A stretch of 64,000 bases of DNA, taken from NCBI GenBank assembly GCA_011526585.1, contig WYBB01000200.1, positions 34,271 through 98,270 of the forward strand, written 5' to 3'. The DNA is from Deltaproteobacteria bacterium (lineage in GTDB: Bacteria; Myxococcota_A; UBA9042; PHBI01). Positions 1-7,484 of the stretch are shown here, one piece after another. The translations under genes and the position numbers were made by a program. How positions within the stretch are numbered: the stretch's first letter is position 1; every line of letters begins with the position of its first letter. The notes beneath the pieces were generated by a model, which had not been told where the DNA came from, did not search any database, and worked only from the letters and a program-made list of their open reading frames with translations.

Positions 1-1071
1 AACGACCTCGACGGCGTCGGGCTCGGCAAGCGCCTGGACGATTTCCGCGCGGCGCTGGCCGCGCTCTCGGCGAACCCGTCGGGCCAGTCCGAGCGGCGCG
101 CGCTCATCGCGACCGGCGAGGCGCTCGGCGCGGCGTTCGCGTCGACGAGACGCCAGCTCGACGGGGTCGCGGTCGACATCGAGCACGACGCGCGCGCGAC
201 GGCCGAGGAGATCAACACGCTGACCGCGCAGATCGCCGCGCTCGATCAACGCATCCGCGCGGCGCGCGCCGGTGACGAGGCCAACACCTATCGCTCGCAG
301 CGCGCGGCGTTGCTCGGCACGCTCGCCGGGCTCACCGACATCGACGTGCGCCTGAACGCCGACGGCTCGACCACGGTCTCGACCGCGGGCGGGCGCGCGC
401 TGGTCGAGGGTGGGCAGGCGACGCGCGTGGTGGTCGAGGCGATGGCCCCGCCAGCGCGCGGGATCGAGATCGCCTTCGAGCGACCCGACGGTGCGCGCCT
501 CGAGGCGATCGCCGGGGCCGAGCTCGGCGGCAAGCTCGGCGGGCTCATGCACGCGCACGAGCACACCGTGGTCGCGGCGGTCGACGCGCTCGACCAGCTC
601 GCCTTCGACTTCGTCTCGACCTTCAACGCGACGCACGCGGGCGGCTTCACGATGGACGGCACGCCGGCGGGCGCGTTCTTCACGGCGCCGACGGCGGTCG
701 CGGGGGCGGCGGCAGCGGTCGCGCTGAGCGCCGGCCTCACGGCGGACGAGATCGGCGCGGCGCTCGACCCCGCCCTGGCCCCGGGCGACAACGGCAACCT
801 CCTGCGCATGATCGAGGTCGCGCGCGACGACGGCGCCTGGCGGAGCCTGAGCCGCGAGGTCAGCCAGGCGGTCGCCGGCGTCGAGGCCGCCGGCGACTTC
901 GAGCGCGAATCGCGCACCCAGCTCGAGAACCTCTTCGCCTCGGCGACGGGTGTGTCGATCGACGAGGAGATGTTCGCGCTCACGCAGGCCCAGGCCGCGC
1001 TCGAAGCCTCGAGCCGGGTCATCGGCGAGGCGCAGCGCATGACCGACACCGTGCTCGGCCTGGTCGGTTGA
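1..1071 (+). CDS. flgK: Flagellar hook-associated protein 1 FlgK (5' truncated by window edge)
   Basis: FlgK forms the hook-filament junction outside the cell. The reading frame is open from base 1, so the start lies left of the window and 356 residues are visible. The visible N-terminal part (LDDFRAALAALSANPSGQSE) matches the FlgK region that follows the rod-like domain, and it continues into a helical segment (ATAEEINTLTAQIAALDQRI). The C-terminus (FALTQAQAALEASSRVIGEA) is the usual D0 helix of axial proteins. flgL follows after 4 bases, the normal flgK-flgL order. Family assignment rests on motif and context. The missing N-terminus cannot be judged. Confidence 0.9.
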   Translation, partial: NDLDGVGLGKRLDDFRAALAALSANPSGQSERRALIATGEALGAAFASTRRQLDGVAVDIEHDARATAEEINTLTAQIAALDQRIRAARAGDEANTYRSQRAALLGTLAGLTDIDVRLNADGSTTVSTAGGRALVEGGQATRVVVEAMAPPARGIEIAFERPDGARLEAIAGAELGGKLGGLMHAHEHTVVAAVDALDQLAFDFVSTFNATHAGGFTMDGTPAGAFFTAPTAVAGAAAAVALSAGLTADEIGAALDPALAPGDNGNLLRMIEVARDDGAWRSLSREVSQAVAGVEAAGDFERESRTQLENLFASATGVSIDEEMFALTQAQAALEASSRVIGEAQRMTDTVLGLVG

Positions 1072-1075
1072 GGCG

Positions 1076-1957
1076 ATGATGCGCGTCTCGCAGTCGTTGA
1101 TCGCCAACATGGTGCGCCAGGGCACGGACCGCGCGATGCGCGCGCTGGTCGCCGCACAGCGCCCGGTGCAGGAGGGCACCGCGCTGCCGACGCCGTCGAC
1201 CGACCTGCTGGCGGCCGATCGCGCCACGGTGCTGGCGGCCTTCCAGGCAGAGCTCACGAGTCATGACCGCGCGCGCGCGACGGTGACGCGCGACCTCGCC
1301 GCCATCGAGATCGCGCTCGACGGCATGCACGGGTTGGTGGTCGAGGCGCAGGACCTGGCCATCCAGATGGGCAGCGACACCATCGACGCGACGACGCGGC
1401 AGAGCTCGGCCATCGCCGCGCAGCGTCTGCTCGATCAGATCGCGGCGCTGGCCAACCGGCGCGACGCCGGCGGCAAGTACCTCTTCACCGGGACGGCCGA
1501 GGACCTGCCGCCGCTGGCCGCCGACCACAGCTACCAGGGCAACGACGCCATCCGGCGCGTCGAGGTCGCGCCGGGCGTCACCGTGCAGGCGACCGTCTCG
1601 GGCCGCGAGGTCTTCGGCGCCAACGACGACCTGATCGACGTGATGCGCGACCTCGTCAGCGCGCTCGACTCGGGCGACGCGGGCGCCGTGCGCGACACGC
1701 TCGACCGCCTCGGGCTCGCGCGTGAGCGGATCTCGGGGGTGCGCACCGACGTCGGCATGCGCCTCGGTACGCTCGCCGATCTCGACGAGGTCTCGATCGG
1801 TCTGTCCACCGCGATCCAGATCGAGGACGGCGAGCTCCGCGGCGTCGACCTCGCCCGCGTCGCGCCGGCGCTGCAGAGCGCGCAGACGATGCTGGAGGCG
1901 GCGATCACGACCTCGCAGCAGATCATGGCGCAGCTCGGCGCCGCCTGGTTCCGCTGA
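1076..1957 (+). CDS. flgL: Flagellar hook-associated protein 3 FlgL
   Basis: FlgL is the second junction protein between hook and filament and is exported by the flagellar type III apparatus. The 293-aa product is of normal length. It has a flagellin-like N-terminus (MRVSQSLIANMVRQGTDRAM), the characteristic FlgL stretch GGKYLFTGT near residue 137, and a C-terminal helix (QSAQTMLEAAITTSQQIMAQ). Two tandem ATG codons (1076 and 1079) are possible starts. The gene begins 4 bases after flgK, so the two are very likely co-transcribed. The next gene, fliC, is separated by 369 bp with its own promoter candidate. Confidence 0.93.
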   Translation: MMRVSQSLIANMVRQGTDRAMRALVAAQRPVQEGTALPTPSTDLLAADRATVLAAFQAELTSHDRARATVTRDLAAIEIALDGMHGLVVEAQDLAIQMGSDTIDATTRQSSAIAAQRLLDQIAALANRRDAGGKYLFTGTAEDLPPLAADHSYQGNDAIRRVEVAPGVTVQATVSGREVFGANDDLIDVMRDLVSALDSGDAGAVRDTLDRLGLARERISGVRTDVGMRLGTLADLDEVSIGLSTAIQIEDGELRGVDLARVAPALQSAQTMLEAAITTSQQIMAQLGAAWFR

Positions 1958-1974
1958 ACGACGTCCATCCCCAC

Positions 1975-2045
1975 GGGCGGCCACGAGGGACGCCCCTACG
2001 GACGTCGGCGCGCAGGGCGGCCACGAGGGACGCCCCTACGGATGT
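1975..2045. repeat. Two-copy 31-bp repeat, 40-bp period
   Basis: Bases 1975-2005 and 2015-2045 are the same except for one base near the 3' end. Each copy begins GGGCGGCCACGAGGGACGCC and ends CTACGGAYGT. Each can fold, since GGGCG pairs with CGCCC inside the unit. The sequence resembles the short 'GTAGGGGCG...' class of dispersed intergenic repeats known from several phyla, here read in reverse complement. That resemblance is from memory. A third degenerate start (GGGCGGCC) follows at 2055. Confidence 0.7.
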
Positions 2046-2054
2046 TGCGGCACA

Positions 2055-2075
2055 GGGCGGCCCCCGTGGCCACCC
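2055..2075 (+). terminator. GC-rich hairpin, possible flgL terminator
   Basis: GGGCGGCC (2055-2062) can pair with GGCCACCC (2068-2075) with one mismatch and a 5-nt loop. No T-tract follows, so a rho-independent role is uncertain. It may instead be a decayed third copy of the adjacent repeat. Confidence 0.35.
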
Positions 2076-2190
2076 GCTGGTCGTCGTTCGCGCATCGTCG
2101 GTGCCCCGCGCGAGCCTCCCTTGCGGGAGCGGGAACGCCAGGACGTGCTGTGCGCATGCGAACGGAACCGGGAAATCTTCACGCACGATT

Positions 2191-2217
2191 TAAGGCGAAC
2201 ACGGGGCGCGTCGTTAT
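2191..2217 (+). promoter_or_regulatory. Sigma-28 (FliA)-like promoter candidate for fliC
   Basis: TAAG (2191-2194), a 15-nt spacer, then GTCGTTAT (2210-2217). This resembles the flagellar sigma-28 consensus TAAA-N15-GCCGATAA in spacing and in 3 of 4 plus 5 of 8 positions. It lies about 110 bp before the fliC start, where a late-class flagellin promoter is expected. It is a weak match, and no fliA or flgM gene is visible in the window. Confidence 0.4.
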
Positions 2218-2326
2218 CAGGGGATGAACAGGCCAGTCACCCAGGGCGGTACCGGGGCTGCTGGTTGGCATGGGCGCGGGGCGCCCGTGATCGCATTCGT
2301 CTTCCCACGTCCAAGGAACGAAGAAC

Positions 2327-3160
2327 ATGGCCCTGATGATCAATACCAACACCGCGGCGCTCTCAGGTCAGAAGAACCTCTCGCGCTCCAACGCGTCCAT
2401 GGCGAGCTCGATCGACAAGCTCTCCTCCGGCATGCGCATCACCCGCTCGTCGGATGACGCCGCCGGCCTCGCCGTCTCGGAGGGGCTGCGCGCGCAGAGC
2501 GGCGGCTTCAAGCAGGCGCTCTCCAACGCCACCCAGGGCGTCGCCATGCTGCAGACCGCAGACTCGGCGCTGCAGACCGTCTCCGACACCCTGGTGCGCA
2601 TGCGCGAGCTCGCCGTGCAGAGCGCCAGCGACGGCCTCACCGACACCGAGCGCGCCTACGTCAACGACGAGTTCACGGCGCTCGTCGAGGAGATCGACCG
2701 CGTCTCGAACGTCACCGAGTACAACGGCCAGAACCTGCTCGACGGCACCGCCGGCACCGCCGGCACGCTCACCTTCCAGGTCGGCACCCGCAACTCCGCC
2801 GACGATCGCATCACCATCGCCATGACCGACACCGACGCCACCGCGCTCGGCGTCAACGCCTCGGCGGTGGACACGCTGGCCAACGCCCAGACCGCCATCG
2901 ACGACATCGACGCCGCGCTCGACACCCTCAACTCGCAGCGCGCCACGCTCGGCTCGACCGTCAACCGCATGGGCAAGGCGATCGAGAACCTCGAGAGCAC
3001 GGTCGAGAACCTCGGCATCGCCGACGGCAACATCCGCGACGTCGACGTCGCCGCCGAGAGCGCCAAGCTCGCGCGCGGCACCGTGCTCCAGCAGGCCGGC
3101 GTCTCGATGTTGGCGCAGGCCAACACCGCGCCGCAGCTCGCGCTGCGTCTGCTCGGCTAA
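2327..3160 (+). CDS. fliC: Flagellin
   Basis: Structural protein of the flagellar filament. The 277-aa product has both conserved D0/D1 ends: the N-terminus carries INTNTAALSGQKNLSRSNAS and the motif SSDDAAGLAVSEGLRAQ, and the C-terminus ends in an amphipathic helix (MLAQANTAPQLALRLLG). At this length the surface-exposed D2/D3 region is almost absent, as in short flagellins of many free-living bacteria. An AAGGA ribosome site precedes the ATG. The gene stands alone between a promoter candidate and a strong inverted repeat, so it may be transcribed separately from flgKL and fliD. Confidence 0.96.
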   Translation: MALMINTNTAALSGQKNLSRSNASMASSIDKLSSGMRITRSSDDAAGLAVSEGLRAQSGGFKQALSNATQGVAMLQTADSALQTVSDTLVRMRELAVQSASDGLTDTERAYVNDEFTALVEEIDRVSNVTEYNGQNLLDGTAGTAGTLTFQVGTRNSADDRITIAMTDTDATALGVNASAVDTLANAQTAIDDIDAALDTLNSQRATLGSTVNRMGKAIENLESTVENLGIADGNIRDVDVAAESAKLARGTVLQQAGVSMLAQANTAPQLALRLLG

Positions 3161-3215
3161 TCCGTTCGGCCAGGCGGTCGTCGCGGCCTCCGCGCCGCGA
3201 GGTCACCGCTGAACC

Positions 3216-3289
3216 AAGATCGGTCGAGCGCACGCAGTCGACACGGATGCGAGGCGTAGCGACCGCGTGCCGCTCGACCGATCGATCTT
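3216..3289 (+). terminator. Long inverted repeat after fliC
   Basis: AAGATCGGTCGAGCG (3216-3230) pairs with its complement inside 3271-3289. The stem continues inward with CACGCAGTCG (3231-3240) against CGACCGCGTG (3260-3269), with one mismatch. The result is a stem of about 25 bp with a 19-nt loop. A C-rich rather than T-rich run follows. It fits a transcription stop or a 3' mRNA-stabilising structure for the abundant flagellin message. Confidence 0.55.
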
Positions 3290-3379
3290 CCCTGCCTCCC
3301 CTCCCCTCCCCCTCCCCCGACATCATCCATAGCCGCGGCTCGGTCCCCGAGCTCCGACGTTCTCTCCAGCGAGGACGAG

Positions 3380-4714
3380 ATGGGCATCACGTTCAACGGC
3401 CTCAGCTCCGGCATCGACACCGACGCGATCATCCGCGCCACGCTCGCGGCCCAGCGCACGCCGATCCAGCAGCTCGAGAACCGCAAGCTGAGCTACAACG
3501 CGCGCATCTCGGCGCTGGGCGAGATCGCCTCCAAGCTCGGCGCGCTCGAGTCGCTGGCCAAGGGCATGAGCAAGGCCTCGAACGTGCTCGCCTTCCAGAT
3601 CGGCGTCGGCGACGAGGAGGTCATCGGCGCGACCGCCGACGGCGAGTCCGTCGCCGGCAGCTACGAGCTCGAGGTTCAGGCGCTCGCCCGCGCCGAGAAG
3701 AACCGCTCGGTGGCCTTTGCCAGCGCCTTCTCCCAGGTCAAGGCGGGCACGCTCACCATCGCGACCGCCGGCGACAGCGAAGGCCCTCACACCATCACGA
3801 TCGAGGAGGGCGACTCCCTCGACGACGTCGTCGACCGGATCAACGGCTCGGCCGCCAAGGTCAGCGCCTCTATCATCAGCGACGGCACCTCGAGCTACCT
3901 CCAGATCGTCGCCAGCGAGAGCGGTCACGTCATCGGCGAGAGCGCCGACGACGCGATCACCATCAGCGAGAGCTACACCGGCAGCGACGGCGCCGAGCTC
4001 GGGCTCGTCCAGGTCTCCCAGGCCCGCAACGCCCTCCTCACCGTCGACGGGCTTGCGGCCGAGAGCCGGAGCAACGAGCCGACCCACGTAATCCCGGGGG
4101 TCGCCGTCGCGCTCAAGAAGACCGGCTCGAGCACCCTGGATATCGCCGCCGACAAGACCGGCACCAAGGACAAGCTCAAGCAATTCGTCGACCTCACCAA
4201 CGAGGTCATCGATCTCGTCAACAAGGCGACGCGCACCAGCGACGGCGCGCGCAGCGTCGAGCCCGATCCGACCATCGAGCGGCTCGGCGTCGAGATCCGC
4301 AAGCTCGTCGCCCACACCCTCGGGGGCGGCGCCGGCAACATCACCTCGCTCACGCGCCTGGGCATCAAGACCGACTCCAGCGGACGCCTGAGCATCGACG
4401 ACAAGGTGCTCGACAAGGTGCTGAACGACGATCCGCGCGGCGTGGCGCGCCTCTTCACCGAGGCGGAGAGCGGGCTCTCGACCACGGTGCAGGCGCTGAC
4501 CGAGCGCTACACCAACGGCGTCGACGGCATCGTCGGCAATCGCAAGAAGGCACTTAACCAGCGCGTCGATCAGCTCGACTCCCAGATCGAGCGCATGGAG
4601 CTCCGGCTCGACCGCCTCCAGACGACGATGCAGCGCCAGTTCACCGCGATGGAGAAGGCGCTGGCGAGCTACCAGGCGCAGGGCAGCGCTCTGGCCTCCC
4701 TCTACCTCCAGTGA
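3380..4714 (+). CDS. fliD: Flagellar filament cap protein FliD (HAP2)
   Basis: FliD caps the growing filament and promotes flagellin assembly. The 444-aa product begins with the classic GLSSGIDTDAIIRATLAAQR segment of the FliD N-terminal domain. It has a beta-rich middle and ends with the C-terminal coiled coil (VDQLDSQIERMELRLDRLQT). Length is typical. The ATG follows a GAGG-like site. fliS follows after 42 bp, so fliD-fliS form the usual cap/chaperone pair. Confidence 0.95.
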   Translation: MGITFNGLSSGIDTDAIIRATLAAQRTPIQQLENRKLSYNARISALGEIASKLGALESLAKGMSKASNVLAFQIGVGDEEVIGATADGESVAGSYELEVQALARAEKNRSVAFASAFSQVKAGTLTIATAGDSEGPHTITIEEGDSLDDVVDRINGSAAKVSASIISDGTSSYLQIVASESGHVIGESADDAITISESYTGSDGAELGLVQVSQARNALLTVDGLAAESRSNEPTHVIPGVAVALKKTGSSTLDIAADKTGTKDKLKQFVDLTNEVIDLVNKATRTSDGARSVEPDPTIERLGVEIRKLVAHTLGGGAGNITSLTRLGIKTDSSGRLSIDDKVLDKVLNDDPRGVARLFTEAESGLSTTVQALTERYTNGVDGIVGNRKKALNQRVDQLDSQIERMELRLDRLQTTMQRQFTAMEKALASYQAQGSALASLYLQ

Positions 4715-4756
4715 GCGCGCTTCGTACGCGCCCTCCCCCCACGACGAGGATGAACG

Positions 4757-5158
4757 ATGCACAACCTGGTCAAAGCCTATCAACGCGTGCGCATCACCAC
4801 GGCGTCGCCCGAGGGGCTCGTCGTACTGCTCTTCGAGGGCCTGGTGCGCTTCTCGGCCTCGGCCGCCGACGCCCTCGAGGAGGGCCGCTGGCGTGACGCG
4901 GGCAACGCCCTGGAGCGGGCGGTGGAGATCCTCGCGCACCTGCGCGAGTCGTTGCGCGAGGACTCGGCTCCCTCGGTGGTCTCGCTCCTGGACAGGACCT
5001 ATGCGACCTGGACGGTGTGCCTCCTGCGCGCGCAGATCTCGCGCGACGCCGCCAGCGTGCGGGCGCTGGTGCCCCAAATGGACGCGCTCTGTGAAGCCTG
5101 GCGCGAGGCCGCCGAGTCACCCTCTCGGATCGGCGCCGCCGCGGGAGGTGGGCGATGA
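4757..5158 (+). CDS. fliS: Flagellin export chaperone FliS
   Basis: FliS binds the flagellin C-terminus in the cytoplasm and prevents early polymerisation. The 133-aa, mostly helical product has the FliS signature region VRITTASPEGLVVLLFEGLV near residues 11-30. Position directly after fliD and before a FliT-like gene is diagnostic. The last four bases (ATGA, 5155-5158) overlap the next start, indicating translational coupling. Confidence 0.92.
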   Translation: MHNLVKAYQRVRITTASPEGLVVLLFEGLVRFSASAADALEEGRWRDAGNALERAVEILAHLRESLREDSAPSVVSLLDRTYATWTVCLLRAQISRDAASVRALVPQMDALCEAWREAAESPSRIGAAAGGGR

Positions 5159-5496
5159 GCGCGACCCAGGCCAACGCACGCGCCGCCCTGCCGCTGGAGC
5201 GACAGCTGGCGCTGGCGCACTTCGAGTCCTTCTACGCGGCCATCGGGCGCGCCATCGACGACGAGGACGCCGAGCGCGTCGCGACCCTGGTCGATCAGCG
5301 CAAGGTCGCGCTCGAGGCGCTGCTCGAGGCGTTCGCCGGCGAGCATCTACCCGAGCCGGTGCGCGCGCACATCGAGGGGTCCGAGGCGATGGTGCGCACT
5401 CGGCTCCTGCGCTTCTTCGATCACATCATCGTCCGCCTCTCGGAGGAGCGCAGCCGCTCCCACGCGGCGGGCCGCTATCAGGAGCTCTCGCGATGA
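5155..5496 (+). CDS. Small FliT-like flagellar protein
   Basis: A 113-aa, charged, all-helical protein between fliS and flbD. Size, helical content and position fit a FliT-type chaperone for FliD, but FliT sequences are poorly conserved and no diagnostic motif is visible. Its start overlaps the fliS stop and its stop overlaps the flbD start (both ATGA), so it is firmly in the operon. The functional name is context-based inference. Confidence 0.55.
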   Translation: MSATQANARAALPLERQLALAHFESFYAAIGRAIDDEDAERVATLVDQRKVALEALLEAFAGEHLPEPVRAHIEGSEAMVRTRLLRFFDHIIVRLSEERSRSHAAGRYQELSR

Positions 5497-5720
5497 TCCG
5501 CCTCACCCGCCTGAACCAGCAGGTCGTCGTCGTCAACCCGGACAACATCCTGTGGGCCGACGAGAGCCCCGACACCATCTTGTGCTTCGTCGGCGGCGAC
5601 AAGCTCATCGTGCGTGAGCCGATCGACGAGGTGATGGAGCGCGTCATCAAGTTCCAGCGCAAGCTGCGCACCGGCCTCGACACGGCGCAGTTCCAACGTC
5701 CCGGCGGAGTGGAGCGCTGA
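5493..5720 (+). CDS. flbD: FlbD-family flagellar protein
   Basis: A 75-aa product starting MIRLTRLNQQVVVVNPDNIL, the hallmark of the small FlbD family (unrelated to the Caulobacter response regulator of the same name). In other bacteria such genes lie next to motA/flgE. In spirochetes the family affects flagellar RNA/protein control. The ATG overlaps the previous stop. Too short to have been separated from other frames without the start motif, which is clear here. Confidence 0.85.
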   Translation: MIRLTRLNQQVVVVNPDNILWADESPDTILCFVGGDKLIVREPIDEVMERVIKFQRKLRTGLDTAQFQRPGGVER

Positions 5721-5756
5721 TCCCGCGCGGATCCGAGCGCAAAGGCATGGTCTGAG

Positions 5757-6566
5757 ATGGACTTCGGCATCGTCATCGGCCTCGTGGTCGCGCTCGGCGC
5801 GATCATCGGCGGCAACATCATGGAGGGTGGGCACCTCGAGTCGCTCATCGGCGTGCCGGCCTTCGTGATCGTGATCGGCGGCACGGTGGGCGCGGTGATC
5901 GTGCAGTTCCCGCTGGCGACGTGCAAGGCCGCGCTCAGGGCGTCGTTCAAGCTGCTCAAGCCGCCCAAGCGCGAGCCCCACAAGCTGGTCGACGAGATCG
6001 TCAACATGGCGCAGCTCGCGCGCAAGGAGGGCATGCTCGGGCTCGAGCGCGTGGCCAACGAGGCGTCGCACCCGCTCTTGCGCAAGGGTGTGCTGATGGC
6101 GGTCGACGGCTGTGACTCCGAGGTGATCCGCTCGACGCTGGAGACGGTGATCGCGCAGGACGAGCACCACGTCGAGAACTCGGCCAAGGTCTTCGAGGCC
6201 GCGGGCGGCTACTGCCCGACGGTGGGCATCATCGGCGCGGTGCTGGGGCTCATCCACGTGATGGGCAACCTCTCTGACATCGACAAGGTCGGCGCCGGCA
6301 TCGCGGCCGCCTTCGTCGCGACGATCTACGGCGTGGCCGCCGCCAACCTGGTCTTCTTGCCGACCGCCGGTCGCCTCAAGGTGCGCCAGGCCGAAGAGAC
6401 GAACCAGATGGAGCTCATCGTCGAGGGAATCCTGGCGATCCAGGCGGGCCTGAACCCGAAGCTGGTGCGCGAGCGCCTGGCGGCGTTCGTGCCGCACCAG
6501 GCGAGCACGAAGGCAAAGACCGAGGATGAAGCGCCGCTCGGAGCGCCCGAGCCGGCGAGCAACTGA
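5757..6566 (+). CDS. motA: Flagellar motor stator protein MotA
   Basis: Inner-membrane proton-channel subunit of the stator. The 269-aa product has four membrane segments: near residues 3-20 and 34-54, and a C-terminal pair near 155-205. The conserved motif CPTVGIIGAVLGLIHVMGNL contains the proline and glycine residues of the channel helix. The cytoplasmic loop is charged (KPPKREPHKLVDEI) and may interact with FliG. motB follows after 53 bp. The two form one stator complex. Confidence 0.96.
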   Translation: MDFGIVIGLVVALGAIIGGNIMEGGHLESLIGVPAFVIVIGGTVGAVIVQFPLATCKAALRASFKLLKPPKREPHKLVDEIVNMAQLARKEGMLGLERVANEASHPLLRKGVLMAVDGCDSEVIRSTLETVIAQDEHHVENSAKVFEAAGGYCPTVGIIGAVLGLIHVMGNLSDIDKVGAGIAAAFVATIYGVAAANLVFLPTAGRLKVRQAEETNQMELIVEGILAIQAGLNPKLVRERLAAFVPHQASTKAKTEDEAPLGAPEPASN

Positions 6567-6619
6567 TCGCACGATGGTGCGTGCGGCACGCCGCCGCGCA
6601 TGTCGGAGGAGAGCACGAG

Positions 6620-7444
6620 ATGGGCAGGCGGGCCAAAGCCGCGGAGCACGTGAACCACGAACGCTGGCTCGTGAGCTACGCGGACTTCATCACCCTGCTC
6701 TTCGCGTTCTTCGTCGTGATGTTTGCGGTCTCGCAGGTCGACGCCAAGCGCGTCGGGCGCTTTCAGGACTCGTTCTCGCTGGCGATGGGGCTCTCGGAGG
6801 GAGCGCGCGGCTACCTGCCGAGCGCCGAGAGCGCGCGCCCGGGGCTGAGCGCGAGCATGATGCCGCTCGAGTCGCTGACCGAGTACGTCGTCATCGAGGC
6901 GCCGGTCGAGCCGCGCTTCCCCGAGGAGCTCGCCGAGATCCAGCGCCTGCTCGAGGACCAGAAGAAGCTCGAGTCCGAGCTGGCGGGCGTGAAGATCATC
7001 CGCCGCGGCAACGACCTCGTGCTGCGCCTGGCGGCGACCGCGCTCTTCGACAGCGGCGAGGATCGCATCAAGCCCGAGTCGCTCGACACGCTCCTGGCGA
7101 TCGCCGAGCAGATGCGGAACCGCGACGTGCAGGTCCGCGTCGAGGGCCACACCGACGACCTGCCGATCCGCACTGCGCGCTTCCGCTCGAACTGGGACCT
7201 CTCGACGGCGCGCGCGACCAGCGTGGTGAGCGAGCTGGTCGAGCAGGGCGGGCTCGCGCCCGAGCGGGTGGCGGCCGTCGGCTACGCCGAGTTCCGCCCG
7301 GTGGCGCCGAACACCTCGAACGAAGAGCGCGCCAAGAATCGGCGCGTCGACTTCGTGATCTCGGTGCCGGTGACGATGCCGGTCGAGCTGGTGGCGCCGG
7401 GCACGCGCCAGGAGGCCCTCGACTCCGAGAACGGGCGCCAATAA
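6620..7444 (+). CDS. motB: Flagellar motor stator protein MotB
   Basis: MotB anchors the stator to peptidoglycan. The 274-aa product has one N-terminal membrane helix with the essential proton-binding Asp in SYADFITLLFAFFVVMFAVS. A periplasmic OmpA-like domain contains VEGHTDDLPI and NRRVDF. The ATG at 6620 is preferred over a GTG 39 bases upstream because a GGAGGAG ribosome site precedes it at good spacing and the family normally starts just before the membrane helix. It converges on flgE, 40 bp away. Confidence 0.94.
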   Translation: MGRRAKAAEHVNHERWLVSYADFITLLFAFFVVMFAVSQVDAKRVGRFQDSFSLAMGLSEGARGYLPSAESARPGLSASMMPLESLTEYVVIEAPVEPRFPEELAEIQRLLEDQKKLESELAGVKIIRRGNDLVLRLAATALFDSGEDRIKPESLDTLLAIAEQMRNRDVQVRVEGHTDDLPIRTARFRSNWDLSTARATSVVSELVEQGGLAPERVAAVGYAEFRPVAPNTSNEERAKNRRVDFVISVPVTMPVELVAPGTRQEALDSENGRQ

Positions 7445-7484
7445 TGACGCGCGACTCAAGGCCAGTCGCTCAATCGAGTTGAAC

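Larger units (their letters stand above)
1958..2326. other. flgL-fliC intergenic region
   Basis: This 369-bp gap holds no convincing gene. It contains two near-identical copies of a repeat 40 bp apart, then a GC-rich hairpin, then a sigma-28-like promoter candidate and a leader of about 110 nt to fliC. These are listed separately. Confidence 0.7.

Noticed and set aside
2224..2457. Small plus-strand frame overlapping the fliC start
   Set aside because: Overlaps the flagellin N-terminus in another frame. No ribosome site and no recognisable protein.
3323..5077. Long minus-strand open frame across fliD and fliS
   Set aside because: Antisense shadow. FliD and FliS on the plus strand are unmistakable.
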